In this document: positions 9,934-22,418 of the stretch, piece by piece
How positions within the stretch are numbered: the first letter of the stretch is position 1
How the letters are laid out: each line of letters starts with the position of its first letter
Assembly (NCBI GenBank): GCA_963383645.1
Contig: OY726569.1
Coordinates: 74,431,635-74,495,634, forward strand
Direction of reading: 5' to 3'
Origin: Muscardinus avellanarius
Lineage: Eukaryota > Chordata > Mammalia > Rodentia > Gliridae
DNA: 64,000 bases
Notes under the pieces: generated by a model
Seen by the model: only the letters and a program-made list of their open reading frames with translations
Database searches by the model: none
Told to the model about the DNA's origin: nothing
Program-made: the position numbers and the translations under genes

Positions 9934-12900
9934 TCCTTAAAATTTTAAGAAATTTGGGTAACTTTGGATTTAAGTAAAATAAAAGAGGATCAGTCAGAAA
10001 GTATTCTTTTTAATAGAGTATCTAGCAGTTTTTCTTGGTGAGAAACAGAAATAGGGAAAATATTTATTGAGAGAGATTCTATTAGTGGGAACAAACAAGT
10101 ATAAGCATGGAATACTTATCCTAAGATCTATTAATTTCCTGTCGAAGTGGTCAAAGTAAATGATTGCCAGTGGAAGGTACTGCCCACAGAAAATGATTGA
10201 CAGTTTCAGTTTCAGCTTCTGGGTCTGGGTAGGGCCACTCCCAACAGATCCACCCTAAGCGCCTGGCACAGACCCATGGTCATGGCAGTTAGCCATGGGA
10301 AGTGAGCGGTTTCTCGCTGGGGATCGGCCCCAACTGTTGCCAGCCCGGAACGCAGGCCAGGCAGAAGGTCCACTGCCAACCTCAGAGACCTCCACCAAAG
10401 AGTTTGGGGGTTTTATGGCAGAAGAGGGGCTGAGGGGCAGCCTTAAGCTTACTTGCACCTCATTTTCTGCCCTTATTAAAGAGCAGGGCTTTCTCCCTCA
10501 TTTCTTGCAAGCTGCAGTTTCAGGTGGTTAGTGGATAGACCATTCTGAGATAGACCACCCTGATACAGTTGGTATCAAGGTGCCCTCCAAAAAGTGATTG
10601 ACTTTGGGTGGCTCTGCTCACATTTTGCAGAAGTCTGTGAGCCTTTTCAAGTTGCTTTTTTCTGTGCTTCTGAGATGGGTAGTTGGAGGAAATTCTGGAA
10701 GAGTTGCTGGAGAGAATACCAGTCCTGGTGTTCAGAAGCAGATGCTCTGTAGCATCAGTGCCCTTTTGAGCTGGGTGGGTTTGTTTGGCTTTGCAGAGGA
10801 AAGGCTCAAGCTGTAGAGGACAATATCCACTTCCTGGAGTGGTAAAGCACATTGATTCTGTTTACCAGAGGCCACCATTGTTCTACTAATGTCACTCCAC
10901 CACACCATCTGGCTGGAGGCATTTGCAGAGTCTGTAGGGTCCTGATGGCAGGTTTGAAAAATCTTTTCCATCAACGAGGCATAGAGGCCAGGAAACATGA
11001 GCTGTCATTGTGAGTAACAGGCTTGTGCAGGTGCTGACTGGCTTGAGTTCCCTGGGTGCAGTGCTGCAAACCTCAGCTGGATGCAGGCCTGGCCTCTGAA
11101 AATGCAGGTGTGTGTGCTGAGTGCCAAGATCCCTGGTATTGGACAGGTTTCACTTTTGCTTGCAGGCCTACTTACGAATATACTTTTTTTCTAGGTTCAC
11201 CAAGAATGATTCTGGGTCTTTGGGGCCAGGGAAGTGAGGGGCAAGGGATATAAACTTGATGGGGGTTCTGAGGTAACATTGAGCATCTGGTTCTAAATAT
11301 CAGTTTTAGGAACTACCAGTACTTTGGGGCATTGTAAATGGATACCCAGCCACCTCTGTGGAATGAATTTAGACTTTTGTGTGGCAGCTGAGAAATAACC
11401 TGTTAGTGGTGGTGAGGTGTGGCCGCCTGCCAGCCTAAACAGTGCACACTGGAACAGCGCCTTGGTTCCATTTGTGTGACTGTGTATGCTGCAGCAGGAA
11501 CTTGAATCATTGGACCTTGTTTTTGTGAGGTTGAGTTGAAAATGGGAAAAGGAAATTTCTGATGGAAGTTACATGAGGGGCAGGTCTTCTCCAGTTGACA
11601 TAATGGAGAGGTTTTGGAATTCATGAGTGTGACAGAGTCAGTATGTGTGGAACACTTTGACTAAGTCAACAGCTCTGCTCAGCTAATGAGGAAGAAATAC
11701 ACACGCGCGCGCGCACACACACACATCCCTAGAAAACAATGTCTAACATGCCCAGATGACATTGTACAAGACTGTCTTAAGAGGCAGCATGTGTTGGGCA
11801 TCTTGTGATCTTCTTTTGCTTCTTGGGAACAGCACCTTCATATAATATATAAATCTATTGTTTGACTTTAGGAGCCTTTTCAGGGAAGTGGGAGGACTAC
11901 CTGGAACAGGTTCTACTGTGACTTAAAATTGTGTAAAAACAACCCTCTTTGTAAGTGTACAAAGCCCTTCCAAAACTGTGAGAGTCTGTTCTCTAGGATA
12001 TATTACCTGTCAACGTAGGCTTTCTGCATATTGCTGCCCACCTTATTGTATTTCTGTCATCTTTATTCCACTTAGATACATTTCCCAAGTGTTCAAGTGA
12101 TTGTATGTGTGTGGCACTGGTATAGAATTCTTATGTATGTGTTTTAAACAACACAGTTTTTAGGAAAAACTAGCCAACACCCCACATTGGGATACCATTA
12201 TTATAGAAAAGAGAAAAAAAAATCTCTAATTATAACAAGCCCCTTCCATGCCTGGCTGGCCACTGCATGGAGCTGATAAGCATACAGAGTCTTCCATACT
12301 TGCCATTACAACATGTTAATTAAGAGAATTCAGCTGTGGCACCAGCTGGGGATGTCTGGCTTTGTGGAAGATTGCAATTAGATGCTTTATTTTCTATTTT
12401 CTCTTTCCCCTTTCAACTTTGGTGGAATGCTTTTGAGTAGGGGCTTTTAGTTTGAGGAGAATAAATACTTTAATGTGCCTAATTATGTAATCATACAGTT
12501 CTACTTCTCTGTGTACACACATGTCATTTTATGGATTCTTCCCCTTTTCTAATACATGAAACATCTAGCCTGCTTTTTTGGTTGGGGCCAGAATTCTCTA
12601 AGCCTTGGACAGGAAGAGGAGGACCAGAGGCATTTGGTAACTTTCCTCTGATTATGATAAGCCCTTCTTGTTGTCTCCTCTCCTCCTTATAGACATATCC
12701 TTTGCTCCCAAATAATTAACATCTCAGTATGGTCCTAGTAGTTTCAAAGTTGAGGTCATTTATATAAAATTGGATTTTATAATGCTCTGTCTTTTCATTA
12801 ATTTGCAATTATGGTCTTTCAAAGTGTTTAGTGTTACTGTTCCTAGTCCTCTGTTGCAGGCAGGCAGGCACAGAACATGTGCCTGGTCATGGGCAAGCGC

Positions 12901-13299
12901 AGTGGGACCCATTGGTTTCTAGCATTCAGCTTCTGCATAGAGGACCTGTGACCCCAGCTGCTAGAGCCAGGACCTGGGGGCAGCTGCTTCCTGGGATCAA
13001 GTCCTCCGGGGATAGACCATCTGCTGCCATGTGAGAAAATCCTAGGGAAGAAATTGGCCAAAAGACCTCTTTGTATTTTTCTCTGTACCAGCCCCTTCAG
13101 TTTTCTTTCTTTCTTTCTCTCTCTTTCTCTTTGTTGTGTCCCCTCTCACATAGCGAACCTGAGAAGCAGGGCATCCATACTGGAAGACTCACGTGACTCT
13201 TCCGTATTCTTCACCTGTTCCCATTTCACTCATCAGTACATACACTGCCTTTGGAAAAACACTAGTTTTCAGAGTAGGCAGGCACATTCATATAGCTGG

Positions 13300-13302
<3 letters not shown>
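9934..13302. other. SINE-poor intron stretch (3.4 kb)
   Basis: No SINE of the dominant family occurs here, unlike its surroundings. A short (CG)(CA) run lies at 11703-11725. I see no exon with conserved coding content. Low repeat content may reflect regulatory constraint, but nothing in the sequence proves it. Confidence 0.45.
12873..12900 (+). promoter_or_regulatory. Weak p53-like response element (two half-sites)
   Basis: gaacatgtgc and gggcaagcgc are each one base away from the p53 half-site RRRCWWGYYY and are separated by 8 bases. SUSD6/DRAGO is reported as a p53 target, which motivates the note. Chance matches of this quality are common in 64 kb. Confidence 0.15.
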
Positions 13303-13333
<31 letters not shown>

Positions 13334-13529
13334 GGGTCTGGGGATGGAACCCAGGGGCATTCGACCTCCAATCTTCGCCCCCTGCCCTATTTTTTATTCT
13401 TTATTTTGAAACAGGGTCTAAGTTGCAGAGGGCCTCACTAAGTAGTAGCTGAGGCTGTCCGTGAACTGTGATCCTCCCGTCTCAGCCTTCTGAATGCTGG
13501 GATTACAAGCGTGCGCCACCACACCCGGC
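13303..13529 (-). mobile_element. 7SL-ID SINE, 'gcgggtctgggg' subfamily
   Basis: T29 tail, then 'gcgggtctggggatggaacc' and 'cgccccctgcccta', ending 'ccaccacacccggc'. Flanks tatagctggctt (13291) and tatggctggctt (13530) differ by one base and look like a TSD. Confidence 0.88.
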
Positions 13530-14310
13530 TATGGCTGGCTTCTTTAGCAGAATTGGTACTATAGAACAGACTTTAATTTTTTTTTACAAATAACATGGCT
13601 TTGTGTTTTAGGACTAGAAGGGTCCTTAAAATCTTATCTCATAGAGGAGGAACCCAAGATTTTACATTCTTTAGCCTTTATTCAGGGCCTTCCCTGACAC
13701 CAGCTGATTTTCTAAATCTGTCTCCTTCCAGCCCTGGAAACACCTGCCGCTTCTCTTACACAGAATATCTCTTCTTGCTTCCCTGCCTTTGCTTGTGCCC
13801 TTATCTCTCCGTAGTGAATCCTTGCCACTTTGCTTTATCCTGGTTACAACCCAGCTTTCTCTCATATCAGAACTCCAATACCATTTCTTTCATCCCCATT
13901 GGATGAATCTTTCAGAACCTCCTCTGGCCTGCATTAGTTTCTGTTGTGGTCTCTTATTTGACAGTAGGCCTTTAGAGAGTAGGGCTTTTTTTTTTTTTTT
14001 TTTTTTTTTGTCATTCCACCTGCCTTACTTTATTGCCTGGCATAGTGCTTTGGTAAGAAGTAAAATCTTGTCTAAAGAATAGATAGGTAAGTAAAATCTT
14101 TACGTGAACTCTGGGAGGTAAACAGAGTAGAAGTTACTATTATAACCTGGGTGGGGCTCCTTATCTGTACCCCCACAGAGACTGAAGTCTCCTCAAGGAC
14201 AGACTCTGAATTGTTTGCTCTTGACTATCACTACCCTGACATACTTGTTAAATTAATGAAGGAATTTGTTAGGAAAATAAAATCCAGACACAATAAAATT
14301 ATCGCTTGTA

Positions 14311-14524
14311 AGCAGGGCATGGTGATGCACACATGTAATCCCAGTACTTGGGAGGCTGAGACAGGAGGATTGTGGGTTCAAAGCCACCCTTGGCAACGCA
14401 GCAAGGCTCTCAGAAATATAGTGAGACCCTGTTTCTAAATAAATAAAATTAGGCTGGGGACATAGCTTGGGGGTAAAATGCCTCTAGGTTCAACCCCCAG
14501 TACCCCAAAAAATAAAATAAAAAG
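14311..14524 (+). mobile_element. 7SL-ID dimer SINE with TSD
   Basis: Starts agcagggcatggtgatgc and ends in an A-rich tail after 'caacccccagtacc'. Flanks attatcgcttgtaa (14298-14311) and attatcccttgtaa (14525-14538) differ by one base. Confidence 0.85.
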
Positions 14525-14548
14525 ATTATCCCTTGTAAATTTTTTCCC

Positions 14549-14652
14549 TCAGTACTGAGAATAGAACCCAGGGGCATTCTACCTTCAAGCTACACCTCCA
14601 GCCCCTGACCTTTTATTCTTTATTTTGAAATAAGGTCTCACTAAGTTGTAGA
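14549..14652 (-). mobile_element. Truncated SINE (ID half and start of 7SL half)
   Basis: Antisense 'agtactgagaatagaaccc' to 'ggtctcactaagttg'; the remaining 7SL half is missing. Confidence 0.7.
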
Positions 14653-14717
14653 CTTATAAATTTTTTAAATTACTGTACTAACATGTTGATGATTAACCTT
14701 TCAGCTGTCTGTGTGTG

Positions 14718-14945
14718 TGTTTGTTTGTTTGTTTGTTTATCTATTTATTTATTTATTTGGTGGTACTGGGATTCCTGGAAGCCCTTCTACCTCTGGGCTA
14801 CACTCCCAGACCTATTTTTACTTTTTTTTTGGGGGGGGGACAGGGTCTCTTAAGCCAGCGCGCATGGCTGGCTTCAAACCTGCACGATCCTTCTGTCTCT
14901 GCCTCCCAAGTGCGGGGATTACAAGCCTATGCCACAACACCCGGC
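14718..14945 (-). mobile_element. Young 7SL-ID SINE with (TTTG)/(TTTA) tail
   Basis: Antisense 'ggtggtactgggattcctgg' with 'agccagcgcgcatggctggc' and 'cacaacacccggc'. The tetranucleotide repeat at 14718-14757 is its tail. Confidence 0.82.
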
Positions 14946-15108
14946 TTATAATTTTTTTTTACTGTCTTCTGGGTAGAGTATTTCTGCTCACTGCTGTGAC
15001 TAACATGTGGTCCTTGTAAATTATGACATGCAGAGTGGGTGAGGCTGTACCAGGCAGTATCTTCTGACCTAGACTCTTGGCTGGTTAGTCAAAAGAGGCT
15101 TGTGAGAA

Positions 15109-15402
15109 ACCAGGCACAGTGGGCCATGCCCACAGTCCCAGCTGCTTAGGAGACTAAGGCAGAAGGATGGGGAATTTGATGCCAGCATGGACAACACAGT
15201 GGCACCTGGTCTTAAAAAAAATAATAATGCTGTGTGTGGTGGCGCACACTTGTAATCCCCGCGCTTGGGAGGCGGAGACAGGAGGATCGCGCAGGTTCAA
15301 AGCCAGCCTCGCTGGCTTAAGAAACCCTGTTTCCAAATTTTAAAAAATAGGTCTGTCATTGTAGCCCGGAGGTAGAAGGGTTTCCAGGAACCCCAGTACC
15401 AC
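15109..15402 (+). mobile_element. Old B1-like monomer followed by a young 7SL-ID SINE
   Basis: 15109-15225 is a diverged monomer ('aggcacagtgggccatgccc'). The young dimer starts at 15229 (gctgtgtgtggtggcgcac) in the A-rich tail of the monomer and ends 'ggaaccccagtaccacc'. Confidence 0.78.
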
Positions 15403-15690
15403 CAAAAAAATTTTTAATTAATTAATAATAATCAGGATCAAGTGTCCAAAGAACAAGAGAGGTCATGACAGGTGAAGGGTGTGATTCTCAGCCTGATAGA
15501 TAAAAACATTGTTGAGGCTCAAGGTTCACGAATTGGTATTTTGACTTTGCTTTATGCACTGATCAAGTTGCTGTGACAGTGTGTCAGAGCCAGAGAGATA
15601 AATACAGAATAACATCACATGTAAATTCTAGACCTTGAAGGCCAGGCACTTAGCTTTGGACTTTGCCGTGCATTAGAGTGGATTCCTTTC

Positions 15691-15908
15691 GGTAGGGCTT
15701 GGTGGCACACACTTGGTGGCACACGCTTGGAATCCCTGTACTTGGGAAGCTGAGACAGGAGGATCACAGGTTCAAGGCTAGCCCTCAGCAACTTAGTGAA
15801 ACCCTCTTTCAAAATAAGGAATAAAACAATGACTGGGGTGTAGCTCAGAGGTAGAATATCCCTGGATTCAGTCCCCAGTACCAGAAAAAAAAAAAAAAAA
15901 AAAAAAAG
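15691..15908 (+). mobile_element. 7SL-ID dimer SINE with A24 tail
   Basis: Starts ggtagggcttggtggc and repeats 'cttggtggcacac' twice at its 5' end (about 15699-15728), a small internal duplication. It ends 'gtccccagtaccag' plus poly(A). Confidence 0.78.
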
Positions 15909-16098
15909 AATCCTATCGTTTATAAAGATCCTTCAAGAGGCTTAAGAGAAAATCATGTGGAAGGATTCACAAGAAAGAGTGTGGGAGAAACAAAGGAATC
16001 TTCTAGGAACATTGTGTGCTGAACAATGCTGTGATCATCTCCATGATTCTCCTATGTAGACAGAAGGGAAGAACAAAAAGACACCTACCCTGGAGGCA

Positions 16099-16431
16099 GG
16101 CCAGTTGCACACACCTGTAATCCCTAGTACTTTGGAGGCTGAGATAAGAGAAGAGGGTCACAGGTTTGAGAATAGCCTCAGCAATTTAGCGAGACCCCCA
16201 GCAACTTAGTGAGACCCTGTCTCAAAAATAAGCCAGGCATGGTGGCGCATGCTTGTAATTCCAGCATTTGGGAGGCTGAGACAGAAAGATCACGGTTCAC
16301 AGACAGCCTTAGCTACTTAGGCTCTTTGCAACTCAGTGAGACCCTGTTTCAAAATAAAGAATAAAATATAGGGCTGGGGGGTATAGCTCGGAGGTCAAAT
16401 GCCCCTGGGTTCCATCCCCAGACCTGCAAAA

Positions 16432-16462
<31 letters not shown>

Positions 16463-16470
16463 AATAATAA
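16099..16470 (+). mobile_element. Nested 7SL-ID SINEs with (AAAT)n tail
   Basis: The outer 7SL half (16099-16231) is followed by a second SINE starting gccaggcatggtggcgcatg at 16232. A single ID half ends 'catccccagacctgc' and runs into an AAAT repeat. Confidence 0.78.
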
Positions 16471-17099
16471 TAATAAAAACAAACCCCACTCTGACCTCTA
16501 TGCTTCAACTACTTGGGAGTGCTTTTCAAGACCTGTGGTGTTTTGCAGAGCTTAGGCCTCAGCAGATCTCTGTGGTTACCTGTAACTAGAGGTTACCAAG
16601 TGTTTCACCTTTGCAGTTGCTGGGACCTCTGTGAGCAGCAAACCTCCTGAACACCTGGGAGAGGCAAGAATTACCTGGTTTGTGGGGTGGGGGGTTGGGG
16701 GGTTGATTTGGGGCTGTGGCATTAGTGGCTCTAGTTCCAGATGCTATCCTCATTCTGCATTTGGTGTCACCCTTCTTTTCATACATTCCCCTTAGAAGAC
16801 TTGTGTTCTTGGCTGAAAATGCCCATGTGTCTTCTCCTAATTACAGCTTTGGTATCTGTGACTCTTAAATAGCTCCATTCTTTACTAGTGATGGATACTG
16901 GCCTTTCCCCTTCACTACTCAGAAAATGTGGCCCCTGAGATATGAACCAAGTCATCTGTGCACAAGTAAACTCCATATTCTTCAGACAGGATTTTCAACA
17001 GCTTTCGTCCATGTCCCCTACTCTCATATTATAATTTGTTTGGGGTAAGTTTTCCAGTGACATCTGTAATCAAGGAGCTTCCCTGTATTAGGGAAAGGG

Positions 17100-17275
17100 G
17101 CAAACCTGAATTCAGATCCAGACTCCAACACTTACTACCATTGATCAAGCTTTCAGAGCCTTCCTTTCTTCATCTGAACAGAGTATCACACCACATTTCT
17201 TGTAGGTGGGAGGATTGAACATGATGGTAACTTTGTGGCAGCAGTGTGGTACCTGACGATAAATATTAATTCTTT
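17100..17275 (+). mobile_element. MIR-like element
   Basis: Text like 'gatcaagctttcagagcc', 'ttctt.catctgaac' and 'gggaggattgaacatgatgg' resembles the MIR core in sense direction. Confidence 0.4.
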
Positions 17276-17304
17276 TCCTTACTTCCACCCTGTTGAAGAT
17301 ATTT

Positions 17305-17435
17305 TTCTGAATTCTTTATTTTTCATTTATTTATTTAATATGCTTTTATTGGCACATTATAGTCTCACATTATAATGTAAATCATAATGTTGACAGTGAC
17401 ATACATGCACACAGCACTTGGTAGCCCTCCCCCCA
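17305..17435 (-). mobile_element. L1 3'-end fragment
   Basis: 'cttttattggcacattatag' through 'gacatacatgcacacagcac' matches, with clear divergence, the 3'UTR end of the half-LINE at 32046-32200 in the same direction. It is 5' truncated and older. Confidence 0.65.
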
Positions 17436-18734
17436 CTTGAAGATTTAAATGTGTACCTCTTGAAGGCCTGCTGTGTATGTTTGGCACTAGACTTGGCCTG
17501 AGGAGTTAATATTAGATGGAAGAATTGGAAACAAAACCACAACTTTGACCTGTTTACCCAGGACTCAACCCTGTTTTAAACTCTAAGCCCTCAGTTAACT
17601 ATCATCGGCTCATAGTTACCCTCTGAGGTTAGATAGTTCCTAAACCACTGACTGGGGCTCTCTTCAGATATGACATTCTCAGGGGCCAGAGTGTATACAG
17701 CTGGGCAGCTTAGGTAGACTGTAGATAAGAGCAGGCAGCTATTGCTGATGAAGGAAGTATAAACTTAGTCCTCTCCACTCTCAAAGGAAACAAGGTAATG
17801 TTTGTTGACGCACACGCAATTGCCTGGCTCCCTAACTCTGTAATCACCCCGTCCTGGGGCTGGAAGTAAGGGACAGCTGTGGGTTCTGCTATCCTGGGAG
17901 GGGTTGGCTTTAGCACTGAGTGGCCCACGCCTGCACCTGGAGCGGCAGGGTTAAGGAAAGTACCCTCCTGCCTGCCCCTTCCTTAGCAGTCATAATAAAG
18001 GAAGGGGAGGAGCCCCAGATGGCATCCTGTTCCCCTGGGCCCCTGAGCTGTGAGAACAAGGAGGGTGAAAGGGTAACACACCATATGGAGGCCAGTTGTC
18101 AGCCAAGAGCAGCCTGGGCTGTATAGCTGAGAAAGGAAGTAGTGAAGGGAGCTGGCTTGTGGCTGGGCTCAAGCAGAGGAGAGGAAAGAAAGACTCCCCC
18201 CACACACACACACAGTGTTCATACTGCTTCTTTTCTGCCTTCCTCCTCTTCAGGATCCAGAAAATAGCTTTGCAAAAGCCTTTGCCTTACCCGATCTCAA
18301 AAATCAGAGAGAAGGCTTTAGTTTGCTTTGTGAAAATAAATGTAAAAAATTTTCAATGTCTGTTATATGCCAGACTTGATACAAAACACTTTCACATATG
18401 TGGTTATTAGTCTGTTCAAAAACCCCACAATGCTGGGTTTTGCTGTTGAGTAAGGCTGAGGGAGACAGGACAGTCTCAGTAACAGGCTATGGAGCAGGCT
18501 CTGGGATAAACCTAGGTTTGTCTATCTGACCCCATGCAGCCTGATCCTGTTAGACAGGATATTTTCATGGTTAGGATGGTTAGATCCCAATTTAAAAATT
18601 ATGAGATATATCCTGGAGAGGGATTCTTTTTCTGTTATCTATTATTGATCCATCTCATATCAGAAATCATTATAGACCATTGTAGTTAAAAACGGCACAA
18701 ATTTCAAATGGAGAAGATTTTGCAAGCCATTGCA
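17436..18734. other. Unique intron sequence
   Basis: No dominant-family SINE. Between about 17900 and 18200 the sequence is GC-richer ('cctgcacctggagcggcagg'), but I see no splice-flanked coding sequence. Confidence 0.4.
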
Positions 18735-18890
18735 TTTTCTACTAAGCAGCTACTGTCTGCCAGATTCTATGCCAAACACTGGGGATACAAAAATAAGCAG
18801 AACAAGATTCTACCCTACAGCATGGGTCGGTATTAGTGGGGAGACAGGAGAAGGGCAACCTGTGAGAAAATAATTGCAAAAAACAACAGC
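18735..18890 (+). mobile_element. L2-like fragment
   Basis: 'agcagctactgtctgccaga', 'caaacactggggatac' and 'tagtggggagacaggag' fit an old L2-type 3' end. Confidence 0.35.
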
Positions 18891-18944
18891 ATGGTGGTAG
18901 TTCATAGAGAGCAGTGAAGATACGGGACACAGAAGAAAAATAAA

Positions 18945-19125
18945 GCTATCTATTGAACACTTAGTGTATGGTAGATCCAGTGCCAGGTGCCTGTCCTGTG
19001 TAATTGTGATTAATCTGTACAAGAAACAAGAGATAGATGCCTTTTTCTATCCTCTTGTTACAAATGGGGATACTGAGGAATAGAAACTCTGCCTAAGGCT
19101 GCACAGCCAGTAACTCCGAGAAACA
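18945..19125 (-). mobile_element. MIR-like element
   Basis: 'gttacaaatggggatactga' and 'aaggctgcacagccagtaac' are the antisense MIR core text. Confidence 0.5.
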
Positions 19126-20094
19126 GGCAACCTGGTGTCTAATTGCAGGCGCATGCTGGCTGGCTCCTTCTCAAGCCTGTGTTGCTCATTCTCTCCAGGA
19201 CGCCTGGGGAGGTGTGCTGGAGCAGGCGGCCTTGGAACTTTGGAGCCAACAAGGGTAGGGTTTCAGCTGACTCTGTGTGCTTTCGGATTGGGAATTTCAG
19301 GCCAAGGAAAGGAACAGCACTTTTCTCTGAATAGCTAAGGACTTTTGTGACTCTCTCCACGTGACAAGAGTTTCCATGTTTGGGGCAATAAGAAAAATGT
19401 TCCTCCTTCTTGTTGGCTTTGAGGGGGAGGAAGGAGTGAGGGGCCTAGGCCTGAAACAAAATGGATGGGCCCTGGGCCAGACCCACCCATCAGTTACTGA
19501 TGTTCTGAAGCAAAAGTTGAGCTCCCTTCCCTTAGGAAAGTGGCAGTGGAGGGGTCTACAAGGAACAACAGAGCCTCCCCGGTTTCTGCCTGTGTCCTCC
19601 CACCCCAGCACTAGTGCCACACCGAGAATGGTTTGAGATAGGGTAGACTTGCCCTCCCTACCGCGTGTGGAAGTTCTCATGAGAAAAAGGATCCTGGCTG
19701 GACAATGGGCTTCCTGTCTGACTGCTGGGAAGGTTTGTCTCATAGGAGGAGAAGGTTGCAAATGGCATGAGAAATCTTCGCATTCTCCTCTCTGCGGTCT
19801 GTTTTAACTGTTTGAGTGGGAGTTAGCAGGGCAGATTGCTAGCAGAGCCATCAGCAGCAGCACTGGAAATCTCTTAAATAACTGGATTCCTGCCTGCATT
19901 CCTGCTCCTGGCAAGAATCTGCCCCAGTGAAGGAGATTCTGCATGGACAGGAGACCTTTCCAGCCTTGCACCCTGTGCTCAGTTTAGAAGAACCACATGG
20001 CTGCCACACTTTTAACAAATGAACCTCAGAGAAGCAGTGAGGTCAGCCACCCAGCCAACTTTATTCATATTTGCAAATGTCAGAGTAGACCTCA

Positions 20095-20465
20095 GAGGTG
20101 GTCTGGTCTGGTTCATTGTCTTCCTGTTTTGAAACTGAAGCACAGGGAGAGCAGTATCCACAGGCACTCAGGTACTCAGATTGTCCTTGTTGCTGGAGAA
20201 GCCAGGCTCCAAGACCCTCAGATGTGCCCAGTGCCAGGAGTGGAAGCCAGCTTCCTGGATTCAAATCATACTGTTCCACTTACCCTGGTGGATGAGCTGA
20301 GCACGTGTCTTAACCTCCCTTGCCCAAAGTGTTCATATTTTAAGAGTTGCAGCGTATTTTAAGAGTTGTTTCTTACAGGGTTTTCCTGAAGCTTAAGAGG
20401 CATTCCACATGTAAGGTGCTTAGAATAGTGCCTGGCATGTGGTCTGTAAACAGAGGCTGTTGCTA
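20095..20465 (+). mobile_element. MIR-like element(s)
   Basis: 'tggattcaaatcatactg', 'tcttaacctcccttgccc' and 'gtgcttagaatagtgcctgg' are diagnostic MIR text in sense direction, with a small internal duplication around 'ttttaagagttg' (20338 and 20357). Confidence 0.55.
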
Positions 20466-20824
20466 TTGAGCTTCCTAAAGGAGGAAAGAAACCTTTTGAC
20501 GAATCTGATGCTCACTTTTCCTCTCCCTTTAGTTTTTGTCTGGAATGCTCTGATTCTAGCTTACTTGGGAGGCCTTTTTCTAGTTTACTGGGGAAAATCA
20601 CTTGCCCTTGAACAAGGCATTTCACATGGAGTATGATTTCCCTTTTACTTACAAAGGATCTTGGTGTTCCCAGAGCTCAGGCCAAGTTCATCAGGGATGA
20701 ACCAGAGAACAACTTGGCAGGTTTCCTGCTGTGCTGCCCTCCTCCCCAGGCCCAGACTAACCGAGTGCCTGCTGAATCTGCTGCTCCTGGTTAAACTCAT
20801 GCCTTGGGGCAAATCTGCTCAACT

Positions 20825-20945
20825 CAGCTGAACTTCACCATCCTCAGCTATAGAATAGAGAGGATAGAGAACCTACTTCATGTAGAGAAAACTCTTAAGA
20901 GTGCTTGGCACAGGTGTATGCCTGCTGTACAGTAACCACTATTTT
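20825..20945 (+). mobile_element. MIR-like fragment
   Basis: 'catcctcagctatagaatag' to 'gagtgcttggcacagg' is the 3' half of MIR. Confidence 0.45.
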
Positions 20946-21111
20946 TCTTGTCTTGTGTCCAAAACAACAAATAAAACTGCATTTGAGCATTTTGTTCTCT
21001 GTATTCCCTTGTCTTTTTCTGGCTCTCTGCTTCTAACCATTGGGAGCTAGAAGTAGAAATTAGACCTTTATATATTAGGAAAGGGTTTTGAGAGCAAGCA
21101 CACAATAGTAT

Positions 21112-21350
21112 GTTATTCTGAACAGCATTTATTGGTTATATTAATTAGTGTTATAATAAACATGAGAGTGCAGATGTCTCTGACATACTTATTTCATTTC
21201 ATTTAGAAATAGAAGTTGGATTGTTGGATCATAATGATAGTTCTATTTTAACTTTTTTAAGGAAGTTCCATATTACTTTCCGTGACTTAATGCTATTTTC
21301 AGTTTACAAAGAATTTGTTCAGACATAACCCTATATTGGATTAAATAAAA
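21112..21350 (-). mobile_element. Ancient L1 fragment
   Basis: 'ataaacatgagagtgcagat', 'ttggattgttggatcataat' and 'gatagttctattttaac' are the antisense of an old L1 ORF2 end. Confidence 0.55.
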
Positions 21351-21889
21351 TATATTATTAAAATAAACAACTATTTCCTTTTATGTTTTAACATGCCTAC
21401 TAGGAAATTTAAAATTATGTTAGAGTTCTATGGACAACACTGCTAGGATGTGATTTCCATCTCTTCCCACCCACTCCTTTGTTCTTGCCCCGTCTCCCTT
21501 CTTTGCCCCAGTCTGTCACACTGGGCTCATAGAAATGCTCACATTCTAGAAGCTTATGTGATAGCATTGACTTGGCTGAGTGTTAGCAGTATATATGTCT
21601 GTCTTCTCTAGATCATAAGCCCTGTGAGGCTCTGCCACACTTAACCTTTATAGCCTCCTAGAGAGTTGTGTGTGGAGAGGGACAATTAGATTAATACTGA
21701 AATTATAGTCAGTGAAGACATTTTCAACCCCCCTCAGCTGTGCTTCTAATGATTACATCTGCAGAGGGCAGTGAGTTGGGTTTGGGGGGAACATCTTTGA
21801 ATTTTCAGGAAAACTCTTGGAACATCCTTTCTTTTAATACCCTTTTTAAATACCAAATTCTCTGTGCCCCCTTATGCCCCAAATGCTAA

Positions 21890-22340
21890 CTGTAATGTTG
21901 AAATTGAGCTGGGGGGTTGCGAAGGAGGCAAATACCAACCAGCTTATTAAAAGTGGCTTTAATCAGCCTAATCAATCGGTACCTTTGGGTGGGTCTGCTG
22001 GATGTGGAGGAAGGGACCAATGAGCCATGTGGTCAGCTGAGTTGGCCAGTCGTCCTGGTCCGCCAGCAGAGTTGCGCGGTAGAGCGGAAGTACCGATGTT
22101 TAAAGCAGAGGTGGGGATAGCAGTGTGGGAATGCCGATTCGCTCAGGACATCTGGAGTCTCAGGATTTATGGAGTCTGTCTCACAATGTTTGGAGTCTTG
22201 AGACACCTAGAGTCTCAAAATATCTCTACTTCTGACTTCTGGGGTTCTGCCTCCTGTCCCTGCTGCAGGGTCCCATGGAGGAAGGGAGGGACCCGACCTA
22301 TCACTAACATTCTGGTGTTTTAGTCTAAAACTACATTATT
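21890..22340 (-). repeat. Unidentified CpG-bearing block, possible LTR fragment
   Basis: The block is unlike its surroundings: CpG-containing ('gtcctggtccgccagcag', 'gttgcgcggtagagcgg'), with ggagtct at 22154, 22171 and 22192. On the minus strand it reads like an LTR tail (ttaataagctggtt, then ccttcgcaaccccccagc). I cannot assign a family. Confidence 0.3.
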
Positions 22341-22376
22341 TCAGACCTGTGAGTGAATACCTGACACAGTACATTT

Positions 22377-22416
<40 letters not shown>

Positions 22417-22418
22417 TG
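22377..22418 (+). repeat. (TTTC)n microsatellite
   Basis: About ten TTTC units. The flanking text 'acagtacattttctt' and 'acaatacattttctt' on its two sides suggests slippage or duplication at its origin. Confidence 0.9.

Noticed and set aside
10250..10460. CpG-containing stretch as an alternative SUSD6 promoter or exon
   Set aside because: Only a handful of CpGs and no splice-flanked coding sequence; too weak to list.
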